From PCC-6802 sp943367755 (lineage in GTDB: Bacteria; Cyanobacteriota; Cyanobacteriia; Pseudanabaenales; Pseudanabaenaceae): a stretch of 64,000 bases of DNA. Shown here in pieces: positions 9,481 to 18,842 of the stretch. The notes beneath the pieces were generated by a model that had not been told where the DNA came from, did no database searches, and saw nothing but the letters and a program-made list of their open reading frames with translations. Each line of letters opens with the position of its first letter. Position 1 is the stretch's first letter. Both the position numbers and the translations under genes were made by a program. The stretch is taken from assembly GCA_943367755.1 (NCBI GenBank), contig CALRKB020000024.1:1-64000 (forward strand), read 5' to 3'.

Positions 9481-10224
9481 TTAGAAACCGATCAAGACTG
9501 ATGCAAACATGGCCCCGATCAGGACAATGCCTAACCCAACGACACCAGTACCAATAGCACGTAAAGCTGCGGGAGGATTCTTTTGCCATTCCCAGCGCGT
9601 GTAATCTAGACGGGCAGCTCCCGATCTTCTGAGATATCTCATATCAGGCTTAGGAAGTTTGGCTAGATGGTATTCATCGTAACGCGCCATACGTGCAAAA
9701 GGTAACTCACCTTGAGAGCGCTGGGGTAGAATCCGTCGCCGCTGATAGGGAACGGTGTTATCGCCAAAGTTACTCAAATATTCTTCACTATTGAGCAAAT
9801 CATCAATAAAGCCTTCTAATCCTTTAGTGGCAAGTACAATCGACCAGGCAATTTTTTCACGCTCGCTGTAAACATCACGCCCTAAAATGCGCTGGATACA
9901 AATTTGGGCAAAGCGATAGTTATTATTAGTTTCGTAGGTAAGTCTACGGAACGAATCAGAAGTTGCAAGCCCTCGGATGAAATCCTTAACTTTGATTTGC
10001 CCCGATCTGAGCTGAGATTCTAAATATAGTTGACGATGGCGGGACAACATCTGTTGTTCGTTACAGATCTGGCGATAGGCTGCATGGATAAGCGTATCCA
10101 TCTCTCCATCTGAGAGCAGATTATCGGTGTTATTAATTCTAGGTTGTTCGTCACCATGGACTTCAAAGCCTGTGACACGTTGGTTTTGGGAAGTAGGGGA
10201 ATAGGTTAAAAGGGGTAAAGTCAT
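9481..10224 (-). CDS. cpcL: CpcL-type phycobilisome rod linker with C-terminal membrane anchor
   Basis: The 247-residue protein has a phycobilisome linker domain (Pfam PBS_linker_poly) at about residues 35-165, with the typical segments MLSRHRQLYLESQLRSGQI, VKDFIRGLATSDSFR and RFAQICIQRILGRDVY. Its last 25-30 residues form a hydrophobic helix. That combination distinguishes CpcL (formerly CpcG2) from ordinary rod-core CpcG linkers. In known cases CpcL anchors phycocyanin rods to the thylakoid membrane and passes energy mainly to photosystem I. The gene stands alone, away from a cpc operon. Colour-light regulation has been reported for some cpcL genes, but nothing here proves it. Confidence 0.88.
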   Translation of the reverse strand: MTLPLLTYSPTSQNQRVTGFEVHGDEQPRINNTDNLLSDGEMDTLIHAAYRQICNEQQMLSRHRQLYLESQLRSGQIKVKDFIRGLATSDSFRRLTYETNNNYRFAQICIQRILGRDVYSEREKIAWSIVLATKGLEGFIDDLLNSEEYLSNFGDNTVPYQRRRILPQRSQGELPFARMARYDEYHLAKLPKPDMRYLRRSGAARLDYTRWEWQKNPPAALRAIGTGVVGLGIVLIGAMFASVLIGF

Positions 10225-10776
10225 GAAGTATTCTATATTTTAATTTATTTGATTTCTCAGAAGTCAGAATTAACGGCTGAGCGCTAAAGGTTTACCAAAA
10301 TTTATAATGTTCTTTCCAAGGAATCTGAAAAAGGAAGGAAGAAGTTTCACCGCTGAGGATGTAGCTCCACCCTCCCCCGTTCGCAAATAAGCTTACGAAC
10401 GTTATATGGTTTGTAAGACCCAGTTAATTTAGGGTTTTAGTAGGCTTTGTAAAATAACGTTTACAGCCTAAAAGTAAGGAAATCATTACTGAAATGGTAA
10501 AGAAATCGGAAAGAATTAGCATAAGCAATAAATCTTGACCTTAAGTAATATTACTTAGGAAAAGTTTGTAGATGTTGCTGTAGCCTCAATAGGCATAATT
10601 ACTGCAATTAACGGGAGATAGTTTGGCAGCTAGGTTACTGCTATACCCAAAATTAGGAGCGCAAACTCTAATAAAATCTTGACTGGAGAGCTATCTAGAT
10701 CTTGCGATCGCTACATTGTTGCTCCCATTCATTCTGCTGTAACCCCACTAACATTACCTGTCCTAGTTTCAATGTT
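10225..10776. promoter_or_regulatory. Divergent intergenic region cpcL / response regulator
   Basis: About 550 bases lie between two divergent genes, so both promoters must be here. Two elements stand out. A hairpin at 10441-10470 has the arms TAGGCT..GTAAA and TTTAC-AGCCTA with a TT bulge. At 10380-10403 CGTTCG and CGAACG flank the palindrome TAAGCTTA. Either could be an operator or an RNA leader structure. I found no ORF or tRNA. Confidence 0.35.
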
Positions 10777-11475
10777 ATGAGAATTCTCCTGGTTGAAGAT
10801 GATATGCGCCTCGCTGAAACTTTGGCAGAAGCCCTGACAGATCAGCGCTATGTCGTTGATTTTGTTGCGGATGGTGAAGCAGGATGGCACCAAGCAAATG
10901 TGCTGGATTACGATATGTTGTTGCTGGATGTAATGCTACCAGAACTAGATGGCTTTGCCCTCTGTCATCGACTGCGATCGCATGGTTATACCATGCCTGT
11001 GATGATGCTTACTGCCCGCGATACGGTCAGCGATAAAATTACCGGACTGGATGCTGGAGCCGATGATTACGTCGTCAAACCAGTTGACTTACAGGAGCTA
11101 TTTGCGCGGATTCGAGCTTTATTCCGTCGGGGTAGTGTGGTATCGACGCCCATTTTGGAATGGGAGAAACTGCACCTCAACCCCAGCACCTACGAGGTCA
11201 GCTATGGCCAAACTCCACTCCATCTCACACCTAAAGAGTATGGTCTTCTGGAACTGCTGATGCGCAATGGTCGCCGCGTCCTCAGTCGGAGTGTGATTAT
11301 TGAGCATGTCTGGTCTTTGGAATCTCCACCTGAAGAACACACGGTAAAGGTGCACATTCGCAGTCTGCGCCAAAAGCTCAAAGCTGCCGGAGCTGAGGAC
11401 GATCTAATTGAAACAGTACACAGTATGGGCTATCGCCTTAAGCAGCCTGAGAAAGCATTGCGATCACCTGTATGA
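10777..11475 (+). CDS. OmpR/PhoB-family response regulator
   Basis: The receiver domain occupies residues 1-115, with the acidic pair EDD, phospho-acceptor Asp51 in LLLDVMLPE, and the conserved Lys in VVKPVD. A winged-helix DNA-binding domain follows, with the recognition-helix signature EHTVKVHIRSLRQKLKAAG and the GYRL end. The frame extends upstream to a TTG at 10702, but those 25 extra residues are not receiver-like. The ATG at 10777 (MRILLVEDD) is therefore the start, giving 232 residues. Its cognate kinase is unknown. The multi-PAS kinase at 6685-9342 is nearby. Confidence 0.9.
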   Translation: MRILLVEDDMRLAETLAEALTDQRYVVDFVADGEAGWHQANVLDYDMLLLDVMLPELDGFALCHRLRSHGYTMPVMMLTARDTVSDKITGLDAGADDYVVKPVDLQELFARIRALFRRGSVVSTPILEWEKLHLNPSTYEVSYGQTPLHLTPKEYGLLELLMRNGRRVLSRSVIIEHVWSLESPPEEHTVKVHIRSLRQKLKAAGAEDDLIETVHSMGYRLKQPEKALRSPV

Positions 11476-11503
11476 TAGACAGAGTAGGGAACTTAAGGCG
11501 AAA

Positions 11504-11600
11504 ATGACTTATCACGTCACCGCAGACTACGCCCATCAGAACTTCGATGAAATCATCCAGCGTACCAGTACGAATGCTGAAGGCATCGTCATTACACTGC
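11504..11600 (+). pseudogene. Remnant of a Phd/YefM-type antitoxin gene
   Basis: The first about 31 codons (MTYHVTADYAHQNFDEIIQR, then TSTNAEGIVIT) match the start of Phd/YefM antitoxins, where the helix NFDEIIQRT precedes the EGIVIT strand. The similarity then stops and the frame continues as unrelated sequence up to 11719. No RelE/Doc-like toxin gene follows. I read it as a broken end of a lost toxin-antitoxin module. Confidence 0.55.
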
Positions 11601-11640
11601 GATCGCCTCTTCATAGGTTATGCCGTGCGTATAGATGCGC

Positions 11641-11751
11641 CTATACAGCAGGAGTCTTACTGAGTGCTAGCCACAGTAGCAACACTAAAATCAGGAAGCC
11701 GATCTTGACGGCTAGGTAGGTAAAACTATCAGTGACTGGGAAGATTTCCAT
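11641..11751 (-). CDS. 36-residue single-span membrane protein
   Basis: The ATG at 11751 is preceded by GAGG at a good distance (GAGGTAAAAGTT-ATG). The peptide starts MEIFPVTDSFTYLAVKIGFL and continues with a Leu-rich helix ending LSKTPAV, so it is one transmembrane span with a short lumenal or cytoplasmic tail. Size and shape resemble the small subunits of thylakoid complexes, but I do not recognise the sequence as any Psa, Psb, Pet or Ndh subunit. A longer in-frame start at 11826 exists but lacks a ribosome-binding site. Confidence 0.5.
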   Translation of the reverse strand: MEIFPVTDSFTYLAVKIGFLILVLLLWLALSKTPAV

Positions 11752-11916
11752 AACTTTTACCTCTATGCGCAACCCTCTGCCAGGGATACTTTGAGGCATA
11801 TTTTTTGCGATCGCGGCAGAGGGCATATTTTGCCTCTATCTCCCTTTATATTTATTTTCTACCAAAATATCGTGAGGTGGAGAGTTTACTGCGAAGAATT
11901 AATATTCTGGCAATTG

Positions 11917-12990
11917 TTAGCGCTCCTGCCCCCCACGCGTGCGGTGATGCGGTGCCAGTAAATTTGTCACATCTGGCCCCAACGGGATAATGCCGCCAGG
12001 ATTGAGCGGAAAGAGATTACCGTAGTAGTCCCGCTTTACGCTTTCTAGATCGCAGGTGCTAGCAACACCAGGTAGCTGATACAGGTCGCGCAGATAAGCC
12101 CCCAAATGCTGATAGTCCTGAATGCGGCGCAGATTGCACTTAAACAAACCATGATAGGCAATATCAAAACGGAATAGCGTTGTGAACAGGCGCACGTCGG
12201 CTAGAGTCAGGCGATCGCCGCACAAATAGCGACTGGTTGCGAGCATTCCATCCAGTTCATCCAGGGTGGAGAACAACTCCTGACAAGCTTGATCGTAGGC
12301 GATTTGAGTTTGGGCAAAGCCGCAGCGATAGACGCCATTATTCACAGCATGATAGATTTTGTCATTGAGGAGATCGATCTGCGATCGCAATTCCTGAGGA
12401 TAGAGATCCAGATCGGGATGCTTAGCGAATTGATCGAACTCAGAGTTCAGGATTTCGATAATCTCTGAGCTTTCGTTATTGATGATTCTCTTTGTGTGTT
12501 TGTCCCATAACACAGGCACTGTACAGCGCCCAGTGTAGCTAGGTTGGGCTAGCTCATACAGCTCCGCTAGGGAACGACAACCTTGCTCCGGTTGGTTCAA
12601 CACCCAGCCACCTTCCTCCGGTGAAGGCGATACAACCGAGACTGATATAACTTCTTCCAGTCCCTTGAGCGTCCTCACCACCAGAGTACGATGTGCCCAA
12701 GGGCAACTCATCCCCACATAAAGGTGATAGCGTTCTGTGGCAGGTGGATAAGGGCTATCTGTCCCATTATTAGTAGCAGCGCTAACACGATCGTGAAATT
12801 GGGTGGCGGGTCGAATATATGCACCAGTGCGATCGCGGGGAGCAAGGTTTGTCATCATCGTCTGCCACATCGTTGTCCAGACAAACTTGCCTAATTTGAT
12901 AATTAGCTTTGGGGGTAGGGACTTACCCTTCTTTTTTGTTGCTGGCGCTTTTCCCCCTTCTTGGGGAGGTTGGGGAGTTTTAGATTCCAT
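11917..12990 (-). CDS. Glutathionyl-hydroquinone reductase (Xi/omega-like glutathione transferase)
   Basis: The enzyme reduces glutathionyl-hydroquinones with glutathione. The 357-residue protein carries the family signature YVGMSCPWAHRT with catalytic Cys96 and the cis-Pro/glutathione loop TVPVLWDKHTKRIINNESSEI. An all-helical C-terminal domain contains LTLADVRLFTTLFRFD. It resembles E. coli YqjG and the ECM4 group, with an N-terminal Lys-rich extension of about 55 residues. It lies 5 bases downstream of the glycosyltransferase gene on the same strand, so the two are probably co-transcribed. Confidence 0.9.
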   Translation of the reverse strand: MESKTPQPPQEGGKAPATKKKGKSLPPKLIIKLGKFVWTTMWQTMMTNLAPRDRTGAYIRPATQFHDRVSAATNNGTDSPYPPATERYHLYVGMSCPWAHRTLVVRTLKGLEEVISVSVVSPSPEEGGWVLNQPEQGCRSLAELYELAQPSYTGRCTVPVLWDKHTKRIINNESSEIIEILNSEFDQFAKHPDLDLYPQELRSQIDLLNDKIYHAVNNGVYRCGFAQTQIAYDQACQELFSTLDELDGMLATSRYLCGDRLTLADVRLFTTLFRFDIAYHGLFKCNLRRIQDYQHLGAYLRDLYQLPGVASTCDLESVKRDYYGNLFPLNPGGIIPLGPDVTNLLAPHHRTRGGQER

Positions 12991-12995
12991 AGTGG

Positions 12996-14003
12996 TTATT
13001 TCCTGACTAGCTTCTTCTTTAGAAGAGAGAATATTCTTTTTGCTTGTAACTGCATAATGCGCATGTCCGTCAATCTAGGGATGTCAGATGGGTACTTTTG
13101 TTTGTAATCGAAGAAATGATTTAACTCATTCAGAATGATACTTAGGCGCTGCAAGATATTTTCCGTGCGGTATTCTGCCAGAAACTCAGCAGGTAAGGAA
13201 ACGGGTGCAGCAGTAGCGATCGCCTGCAAGATTCTTTGCACATCATATTCTGTCGAAAATCCGGCAATTTTATAGCAATTGAATCCAGGATCTAGATAAT
13301 CAGACAGTCCACCATTCACGCTAGAAAAGACATGACAGCCACAGGCAAGTGCTTCCATCGGTTGAAGCCCAAACCCTTCACTCACACCCTGAACTGCCCA
13401 ATATTCAGCGGAATCATAAAGATAGACCTTCGCCCGATTAAAGAGAGTAGCGAGATCTTCGACATAGGAATCAACTACGTGGACATTGCAGCGCGATCGC
13501 AAGGCTGGTATGAGCTGCCGCAAAAGATATGTCGATGATTTGCGTGCCTGCACTAAAACATCAATATCGCGATCGCGCCGCAAATCCTGAAAATCATCGC
13601 TAATTTGATTGGGTAAATAGTAAATGAGGGAACTGGGCGATCGCTGTCCCCAATATCCCATTGTGTTTCTACTCACGGTAATAATTGGCATATTTGCAGG
13701 TAAGGCAAACCCATATCCAGCACTGTGAGCATGGTAAATGACATTATAGGACTTGAGCCTGCTAGCGAGTTTTGCCACATCAAAGCCCCAACTGATCGCA
13801 AAAATGACACGATCTAAATTCTTCTCTTTGAGCAGATCGGACAAGAACAGCGTTTCTGGCTCGCGTTGACGGTACGTCACCACCTCAGCATCACAAACCT
13901 GCCGTGCCAGATCTAGAGTCTTCAACTCTGCCCACAGTCCACCACAGGCATATTTGCCGCCTATTCCAGGCACTAAAAAGTATAATTTCCTCATAACAAC
14001 CAT
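12996..14003 (-). CDS. Glycosyltransferase (GT4-like)
   Basis: This 335-residue protein has a C-terminal Rossmann half with the GT-B signature GVSEGFGLQPMEALACGCHVFSS, where the E-x7-E motif region binds the nucleotide sugar. The N-terminal half is divergent and has the first-strand motif FLVPGIGGKYACGG. The sugar acceptor cannot be inferred. It is the first gene of a probable two-gene unit with the glutathionyl-hydroquinone reductase. Start ATG at 14003; a second Met three codons in (MRKLYFLVPG) is a possible alternative. Confidence 0.8.
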   Translation of the reverse strand: MVVMRKLYFLVPGIGGKYACGGLWAELKTLDLARQVCDAEVVTYRQREPETLFLSDLLKEKNLDRVIFAISWGFDVAKLASRLKSYNVIYHAHSAGYGFALPANMPIITVSRNTMGYWGQRSPSSLIYYLPNQISDDFQDLRRDRDIDVLVQARKSSTYLLRQLIPALRSRCNVHVVDSYVEDLATLFNRAKVYLYDSAEYWAVQGVSEGFGLQPMEALACGCHVFSSVNGGLSDYLDPGFNCYKIAGFSTEYDVQRILQAIATAAPVSLPAEFLAEYRTENILQRLSIILNELNHFFDYKQKYPSDIPRLTDMRIMQLQAKRIFSLLKKKLVRK

Positions 14004-14351
14004 TCCTTAGCGAGATCACTCACAGGTTAGTCCACATCCGACAATATTAGGGGAGTATGACGACGTAAACCAGATGAACAACTATTAATTAGCTTTATAT
14101 ATCTGGGGTAGGTCTGCTTATCCTTTATCTCACTTTTTTTCAATACTAACTGCAATAGAAACTAAATTACTCTGCTAGGAATAGATAGGCATAATTTCGC
14201 GATATTGAGAAAAGGCGATCGCCATTCATTACTTATCTTAGCAATGTGCAGTATTTGCTTACAGTTTAGCTTTAGACATTCACACTTTAACCGACTCCTT
14301 AAATCTAGATAAAGCAAGATAAAATAGAACTTATGCAATTGCTTAGGCTAG
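14004..14351. other. AT-rich divergent intergenic region
   Basis: These 348 bases lie between the glycosyltransferase and radical SAM genes. They must hold both promoters. I see no ORF, tRNA or strong hairpin. Confidence 0.4.
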
Positions 14352-15275
14352 ATGTTTAGTATGGAAAAGACTGAAATAGCTAAACCCTTAATAAGTCTAG
14401 ATACAAACCAAGGAGCAGAAAATTTTGGTAACACAAGAGTTGAGAGGCAGAACGCTAAATCCTTATTGAACAGGGCGAGTGGTTTTATTTCTGATTACGA
14501 CTTTACGCTGAATCCTTACCAAGGTTGTCAATATGGTTGTAGTTACTGCTACGCTGCTGCATTTAGTCCAAATCAAGAACTAAGGCAGGATTGGGGTAAC
14601 TGGGTAATAATCAAGCAAAATGCTTCTGAACTTCTAAAGTCCGAACTAACGCGGTGGCAAAAGAAACATCCAGAAAGACCTCCTCGTATATACATGAGTA
14701 GTGTTACTGACCCCTACCAAGCTATTGAGGCTAGGCAAAAGCTGACTCGGCAGTTATTAGAAATCATGGTAGATTACCAACCAACACTTGTGATTCAAAC
14801 TCGTAGCCCCATGATTGTTAGAGATGTCGATATTCTGCAAAAATTCCAGCGATTAAGACTCAATATGAGTATTCCTACTGGCAGTGAAGCAGTCAGAAAA
14901 GATTTTGAACCGCGATCTCCAAGTGTTAATGCCAGACTCAGTGCAATGGGAAAATTGAGGCATAGTATTCCAGATATTAAAGGTCATGACATTAGATTTT
15001 CTATAACAATAACTCCTCTCCTTCCTACTTTTCCAGAAGATCAAGTTCCATTCATTACAAGACTGCAAATTTTTGATCGAGTTGTGATTCAACCATTTCA
15101 CAAAAGTTATAGTCGTTCACTCATAGCAGGAACTAGACAAGAAGCTCAGATCCTCAAGCAAAAATATGCCCAATGGTATGAAGATGAGGAAAACAATTAT
15201 AAAAGTTTTAAAGGTAAATTACTTTCTCTGATTGAGGATCTAAGAGAGGGTAAAGAAGGATTTAGCTATGATTGA
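14352..15275 (+). CDS. Radical SAM protein, SPL/Rv2578c-like
   Basis: The 4Fe-4S site is Cys59-x3-Cys63-x2-Cys66 within NPYQGCQYGCSYCYA, the hallmark of the SPL-like/Rv2578c group of radical SAM proteins. Downstream strands RIYMSSVTDPYQAIE and LVIQTRSPMIVRDVDIL fit a TIM-like barrel. The length is 307 residues. The substrate is unknown. The stop codon overlaps the start of the next gene (ATG at 15268), so translation is probably coupled. Both genes are AT-rich and contain no GCGATCGC, unlike the flanking genes, which suggests a transferred two-gene module. Confidence 0.8.
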   Translation: MFSMEKTEIAKPLISLDTNQGAENFGNTRVERQNAKSLLNRASGFISDYDFTLNPYQGCQYGCSYCYAAAFSPNQELRQDWGNWVIIKQNASELLKSELTRWQKKHPERPPRIYMSSVTDPYQAIEARQKLTRQLLEIMVDYQPTLVIQTRSPMIVRDVDILQKFQRLRLNMSIPTGSEAVRKDFEPRSPSVNARLSAMGKLRHSIPDIKGHDIRFSITITPLLPTFPEDQVPFITRLQIFDRVVIQPFHKSYSRSLIAGTRQEAQILKQKYAQWYEDEENNYKSFKGKLLSLIEDLREGKEGFSYD

Positions 15276-16713
15276 TTTTATTGCCAACTGGTGGAGATCA
15301 CAGAGATTCCGTAATGCTTTATTGAGAAACAACATCCGCCTTGCTGAAAGACTTCTAAGAGAAATACAAACATCCGGCACAAAACTATCTCTTCTAGAAA
15401 GAATATTCAGAGATGGGCTTCAAGCTGAGCAAAAATTAGAGCGACTCCAAAAAGATGTAATAAGTCTACGTCAGCAGGTAAGTCAGGCTTCTCAAAATCT
15501 AGAGTCACAACTTTTTGCCCAACAGCAGGAATTTGAAAGTGTTTTACAAAGTCAACTCAGGCAGCACACTGAAAAATCTGAAGAACAGATAAAAATCCAA
15601 ATAGATCAAATTAATGAATTAGAAAAAGTTCGATATGCTCAATTTTCTTCTTCAATTCTAATTCCCAATTCTGAGTTAATAAAGTTTACAAATAGCTCAT
15701 TCAAATTGAAACTTAAAGAAAACGATCCAAGTTTTTTACAGTTTACCGGAATTGATAATAAGATATTTGACAGATTGGAAACAGTCCTTGTTGGTTATTT
15801 CAACTCCAAACTCAACAAAAACATACAGCCTGCTTTTGCGAAAGCGTATTCGGAATTGAAGAAAATAAGGCAAGGTATAGATCCTGATTATAGCTTTGAG
15901 TTAATTAATTATGCTTATTTAGTAGAATACTTTCTGAATAATGTTTACACCAGCTACTTAGCCTGGTTTTTAATTTATAAGTCTGGTCTATTAACAGATC
16001 GGCTTAAAATTTTAGATATAGCTGCGGGACCAGCAACAACTTTATATGGCTTAGCAAGTTTTTTAGAAAGTTTAAATAGAGAAGATTTATCCCAAAAACA
16101 TTCATCTATCAAAGATATTCATATTTATTATCATTGTTTAGAAGAACAGCAATCTTTTTTAAATGCTGGCTTTGATATGTGGCAAAAGTATATAAATAAT
16201 AGTCATATCGCAAGTAATACTTACTGGCGTTTTGATAGGTCTAATCTGTTTAGCCTTGCTGAAAATGATGTGATTAACCGATTGCCAAATTATTTTTTTG
16301 ATTTTGTTATTGTTTGTCATTGTTTTTTCTGGGACGATATGGATAAAAGAAGTTCCTTTAAAGTCTATGCAGACATTTGTAAAAACAACCTTAATCCAGA
16401 TGGTTACGCCGTTTTTATCATTCAACAGCAAAAATTATTTCGCTTATTTAAAAAATCGCCCGAAGAATCCAAAGAAAAATTTGTTGTTGAGCAATTCACG
16501 AAATCGATGGGATTGGATCTTGTGCTGTTTAAATATTTATCTTCAACGGGAATTAGAGGTAAAACCTCAGATTTCAAAAAGTTCGCAACTCAAAATCTAC
16601 CTCCACAAAAGCAACTGAGTAAATTGAAACGTGATTACCTTGGATTAAACTATGATTCAAATTATGTTCTAGACGATTATGTAATAGTTGCAAGAAAATC
16701 ATCAAAAATTTGA
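15268..16713 (+). CDS. Coiled-coil protein with methyltransferase-like Rossmann domain
   Basis: The 481-residue protein begins with a helical region, and a strong coiled coil occupies about residues 50-125. A Rossmann domain follows with the SAM-binding motif I ILDIAAGPATTLYGL (about 248-262) and a DFVIVCHCFFWDD strand equivalent to motif IV. It belongs to no methyltransferase family that I can name. It overlaps the radical SAM gene by 8 bases and shares its low GC and lack of HIP1 sites. Function as a pair is likely. What they modify is unknown. Confidence 0.6.
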   Translation: MIDFIANWWRSQRFRNALLRNNIRLAERLLREIQTSGTKLSLLERIFRDGLQAEQKLERLQKDVISLRQQVSQASQNLESQLFAQQQEFESVLQSQLRQHTEKSEEQIKIQIDQINELEKVRYAQFSSSILIPNSELIKFTNSSFKLKLKENDPSFLQFTGIDNKIFDRLETVLVGYFNSKLNKNIQPAFAKAYSELKKIRQGIDPDYSFELINYAYLVEYFLNNVYTSYLAWFLIYKSGLLTDRLKILDIAAGPATTLYGLASFLESLNREDLSQKHSSIKDIHIYYHCLEEQQSFLNAGFDMWQKYINNSHIASNTYWRFDRSNLFSLAENDVINRLPNYFFDFVIVCHCFFWDDMDKRSSFKVYADICKNNLNPDGYAVFIIQQQKLFRLFKKSPEESKEKFVVEQFTKSMGLDLVLFKYLSSTGIRGKTSDFKKFATQNLPPQKQLSKLKRDYLGLNYDSNYVLDDYVIVARKSSKI

Positions 16714-16732
16714 GTGAACGAGCAGGATTAAA

Positions 16733-17206
16733 TCAAGCTGACGATATCAGTCTCTTTTCCATCACATTGGCAAATAGCTTTTGACCTCTTAGTTCTATTT
16801 CTTCAGTTGCGATCGCACTAAAACCCATACGCTCAAAAAAAGGCTTAGCCGTAATGCTGACCTCCACAAACAATTTTGGCAGATCCAGTTTCTCTGCTGT
16901 TAATTGAATCTGATTGAATAACGCCTTACCAATTCCCATGTTTTGATGGTCAGCGTGAGTATAGAAGCAACCAATGTGACCGTTTCTTTCTAACTCTGCA
17001 AATCCAATAATTTTACCGTTTTCCTCCGCAACATATGTGATTCTATCCTGCATCCGCTCGATCCACTTTTGTACATCTGGATGCTTTGGTGCCCAAGCGT
17101 CAACTTGCGCCTGGGTATAGTCTCGGATATTAACACGATGCACGGTGTCATAGAATAATTGCAGGATCTGCTGTGTATCAGTAATAATAAATTTTCTGAT
17201 TAGCAT
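16733..17206 (-). CDS. GNAT-family N-acetyltransferase
   Basis: The 157-residue protein has the GNAT fold signatures: the IGFAELERNGHIGCFYTHADHQNMGIGKALF segment, which includes the acetyl-CoA loop Q/N-M-G-I-G-K, and the late strand FVEVSITAKPFFERMGF. The substrate is not predictable. It converges with the methyltransferase-like gene, with 19 bases between them. Confidence 0.85.
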   Translation of the reverse strand: MLIRKFIITDTQQILQLFYDTVHRVNIRDYTQAQVDAWAPKHPDVQKWIERMQDRITYVAEENGKIIGFAELERNGHIGCFYTHADHQNMGIGKALFNQIQLTAEKLDLPKLFVEVSITAKPFFERMGFSAIATEEIELRGQKLFANVMEKRLISSA

Positions 17207-17247
17207 TTTTGATTCTCGAAATTGCGATGGAGGATAATGCGATCGCC

Positions 17248-18570
17248 CTAAAGCAAAGCTGCTGACCTCTCTGCTAGGATAGAACGCTCTCCCTTGACCA
17301 GGGTAATGTGTCCCGCTAGGGATTCTTGCTTGAATCGTTCCACCACATAGGTGAGGCCATTGCTGGCAGCATCTACATAAGGGTTGTCAATTTGATCGAT
17401 ATCGCCAGTCAGCACAACTTTAGTACCTTCCCCAGCACGAGTAAGAATTGTTTTCACCTCATGGGGTGTAAGATTCTGTGCCTCATCTACAATTAGGAAC
17501 TGTTTTGGAATCGTGCGGCCACGAATGTATGTAAGTGGTTCGATTTGCAATAGACCCATCTCCAGTAATTCCTCATGCCCGCGCCGCCAGTGCTTAGATT
17601 TACCGGAAGGATCTTGAGTGCCAAAAATCAGATCGAAGTTGTCGTAGAGAGGTTGCATCCAAGGTGTGAGTTTCTCATTAATCTCACCAGGTAGAAATCC
17701 CAGATCTCGTCCCATGGGTACTACTGGTCTGGAGATCAGCAAGCGCGTGTAGAGTCGTTCGTTGGCGACCTTATGCAAGCCAGCAGCGATCGCTAATAGA
17801 GTTTTACCAGTGCCTGCTTGCCCCACCAGCGTAACTAACGAGATCTGATCGCGCAATAATAAATCAAGCGCAAAGTTCTGTTCGCGATTGCGGGCGCGAA
17901 TGTGAGAAATACCACCCTGGGGCTGTTTGGCAAGTGGTACGATCTTGCCGCCTTTATCAACTATAGCTAGAGCCGTATGAGCTGGATTGGCAGCATCTAC
18001 CAGCGTCAAAGCCTGATTAGGAAAAAACTGATCGTTCAGAGCAATTGCACCGTGCTCAAAAAAACGCTCGATCTCATTGGCCTCGACCATAACCTCTGCC
18101 GTACCGGTATAGAGTTCTTGGATATCAATTTTGTCGGTTTTGTAATCCTCAGCCGTCAGCCCCAGAGCATCAGCTTTGATGCGCAGATTAATATCTTTAC
18201 TTACGAGTATGACTGGGCATTCACATTTTTCTTTAAGCTCCAGTGCTACTGCCAGTATGCTGTTATCACCGCGATCTCTCTCCAACTCTGCTGGCAACTT
18301 GTGCAGGGCTTGTCTACTACACAGGGCAACCCGCAGACTACCTCCGCCATCAGTCGGAACACCTTCGGTCAAGTGTCCCCGCTGGCGTAGCTCATCCAGG
18401 GTACGTGAAGCTTGGCGAGCATTACGTCCAGTCTCCTCAGGCTGTTTTTTAAACCGATCTAGCTCCTCAATAATTGTGATCGGTAGCACCACGTCGTTGT
18501 CCTCAAAATGCAACATGGCAGATGGATCGTGAAGCAGCACGTTAGTATCGAGGACAAAGGCTTTTTTCAT
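17248..18570 (-). CDS. PhoH2-type PIN-ATPase fusion
   Basis: The 440-residue protein joins an N-terminal PIN RNase domain (LDTNVLLHDP, acidic residues Asp8, Glu35/36 and Asp102) to a PhoH ATPase domain. The ATPase has Walker A GQAGTGKT at 250-257, Walker B FLIVDEAQN, and the downstream GDIDQIDNPY. Such PhoH2 proteins unwind and cleave RNA in an ATP-dependent way. The length matches the family. It is transcribed alone. Confidence 0.9.
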   Translation of the reverse strand: MKKAFVLDTNVLLHDPSAMLHFEDNDVVLPITIIEELDRFKKQPEETGRNARQASRTLDELRQRGHLTEGVPTDGGGSLRVALCSRQALHKLPAELERDRGDNSILAVALELKEKCECPVILVSKDINLRIKADALGLTAEDYKTDKIDIQELYTGTAEVMVEANEIERFFEHGAIALNDQFFPNQALTLVDAANPAHTALAIVDKGGKIVPLAKQPQGGISHIRARNREQNFALDLLLRDQISLVTLVGQAGTGKTLLAIAAGLHKVANERLYTRLLISRPVVPMGRDLGFLPGEINEKLTPWMQPLYDNFDLIFGTQDPSGKSKHWRRGHEELLEMGLLQIEPLTYIRGRTIPKQFLIVDEAQNLTPHEVKTILTRAGEGTKVVLTGDIDQIDNPYVDAASNGLTYVVERFKQESLAGHITLVKGERSILAERSAALL

Positions 18571-18842
18571 GGGTGACTCTTGGAGATGTGCAGGTTTTTA
18601 GTATCGTTGGCAACAAGTTACACGCTCAATTTACATCGACTGCACCGACTTTAGGCGATCGCGTTACAAAAACGCAATAATCAGTCGCTGGTCTCTCAAT
18701 TTTGAGATAAAGCGGCAATTCTAGTAAAAACGGCATGTTGGCGAACTTTACAAGTACACAATTCTCAACTCGATAAATGTTAAGAATGGGTTAAGTATCC
18801 TTTAAACTAAATATATATAGGTGTTTCCTGAGGAAGGGTAAA

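Noticed and set aside
10702..10776. Upstream TTG start for the response regulator
   Set aside because: The 25 extra residues are Cys-rich and unlike any receiver N-terminus. The ATG at 10777 begins exactly at the conserved first strand.
14352..16713. Three-Cys-motif partner (TcmP) type system
   Set aside because: The second protein is a coiled-coil Rossmann protein, and I do not see TcmP features, so the name would be unsupported.
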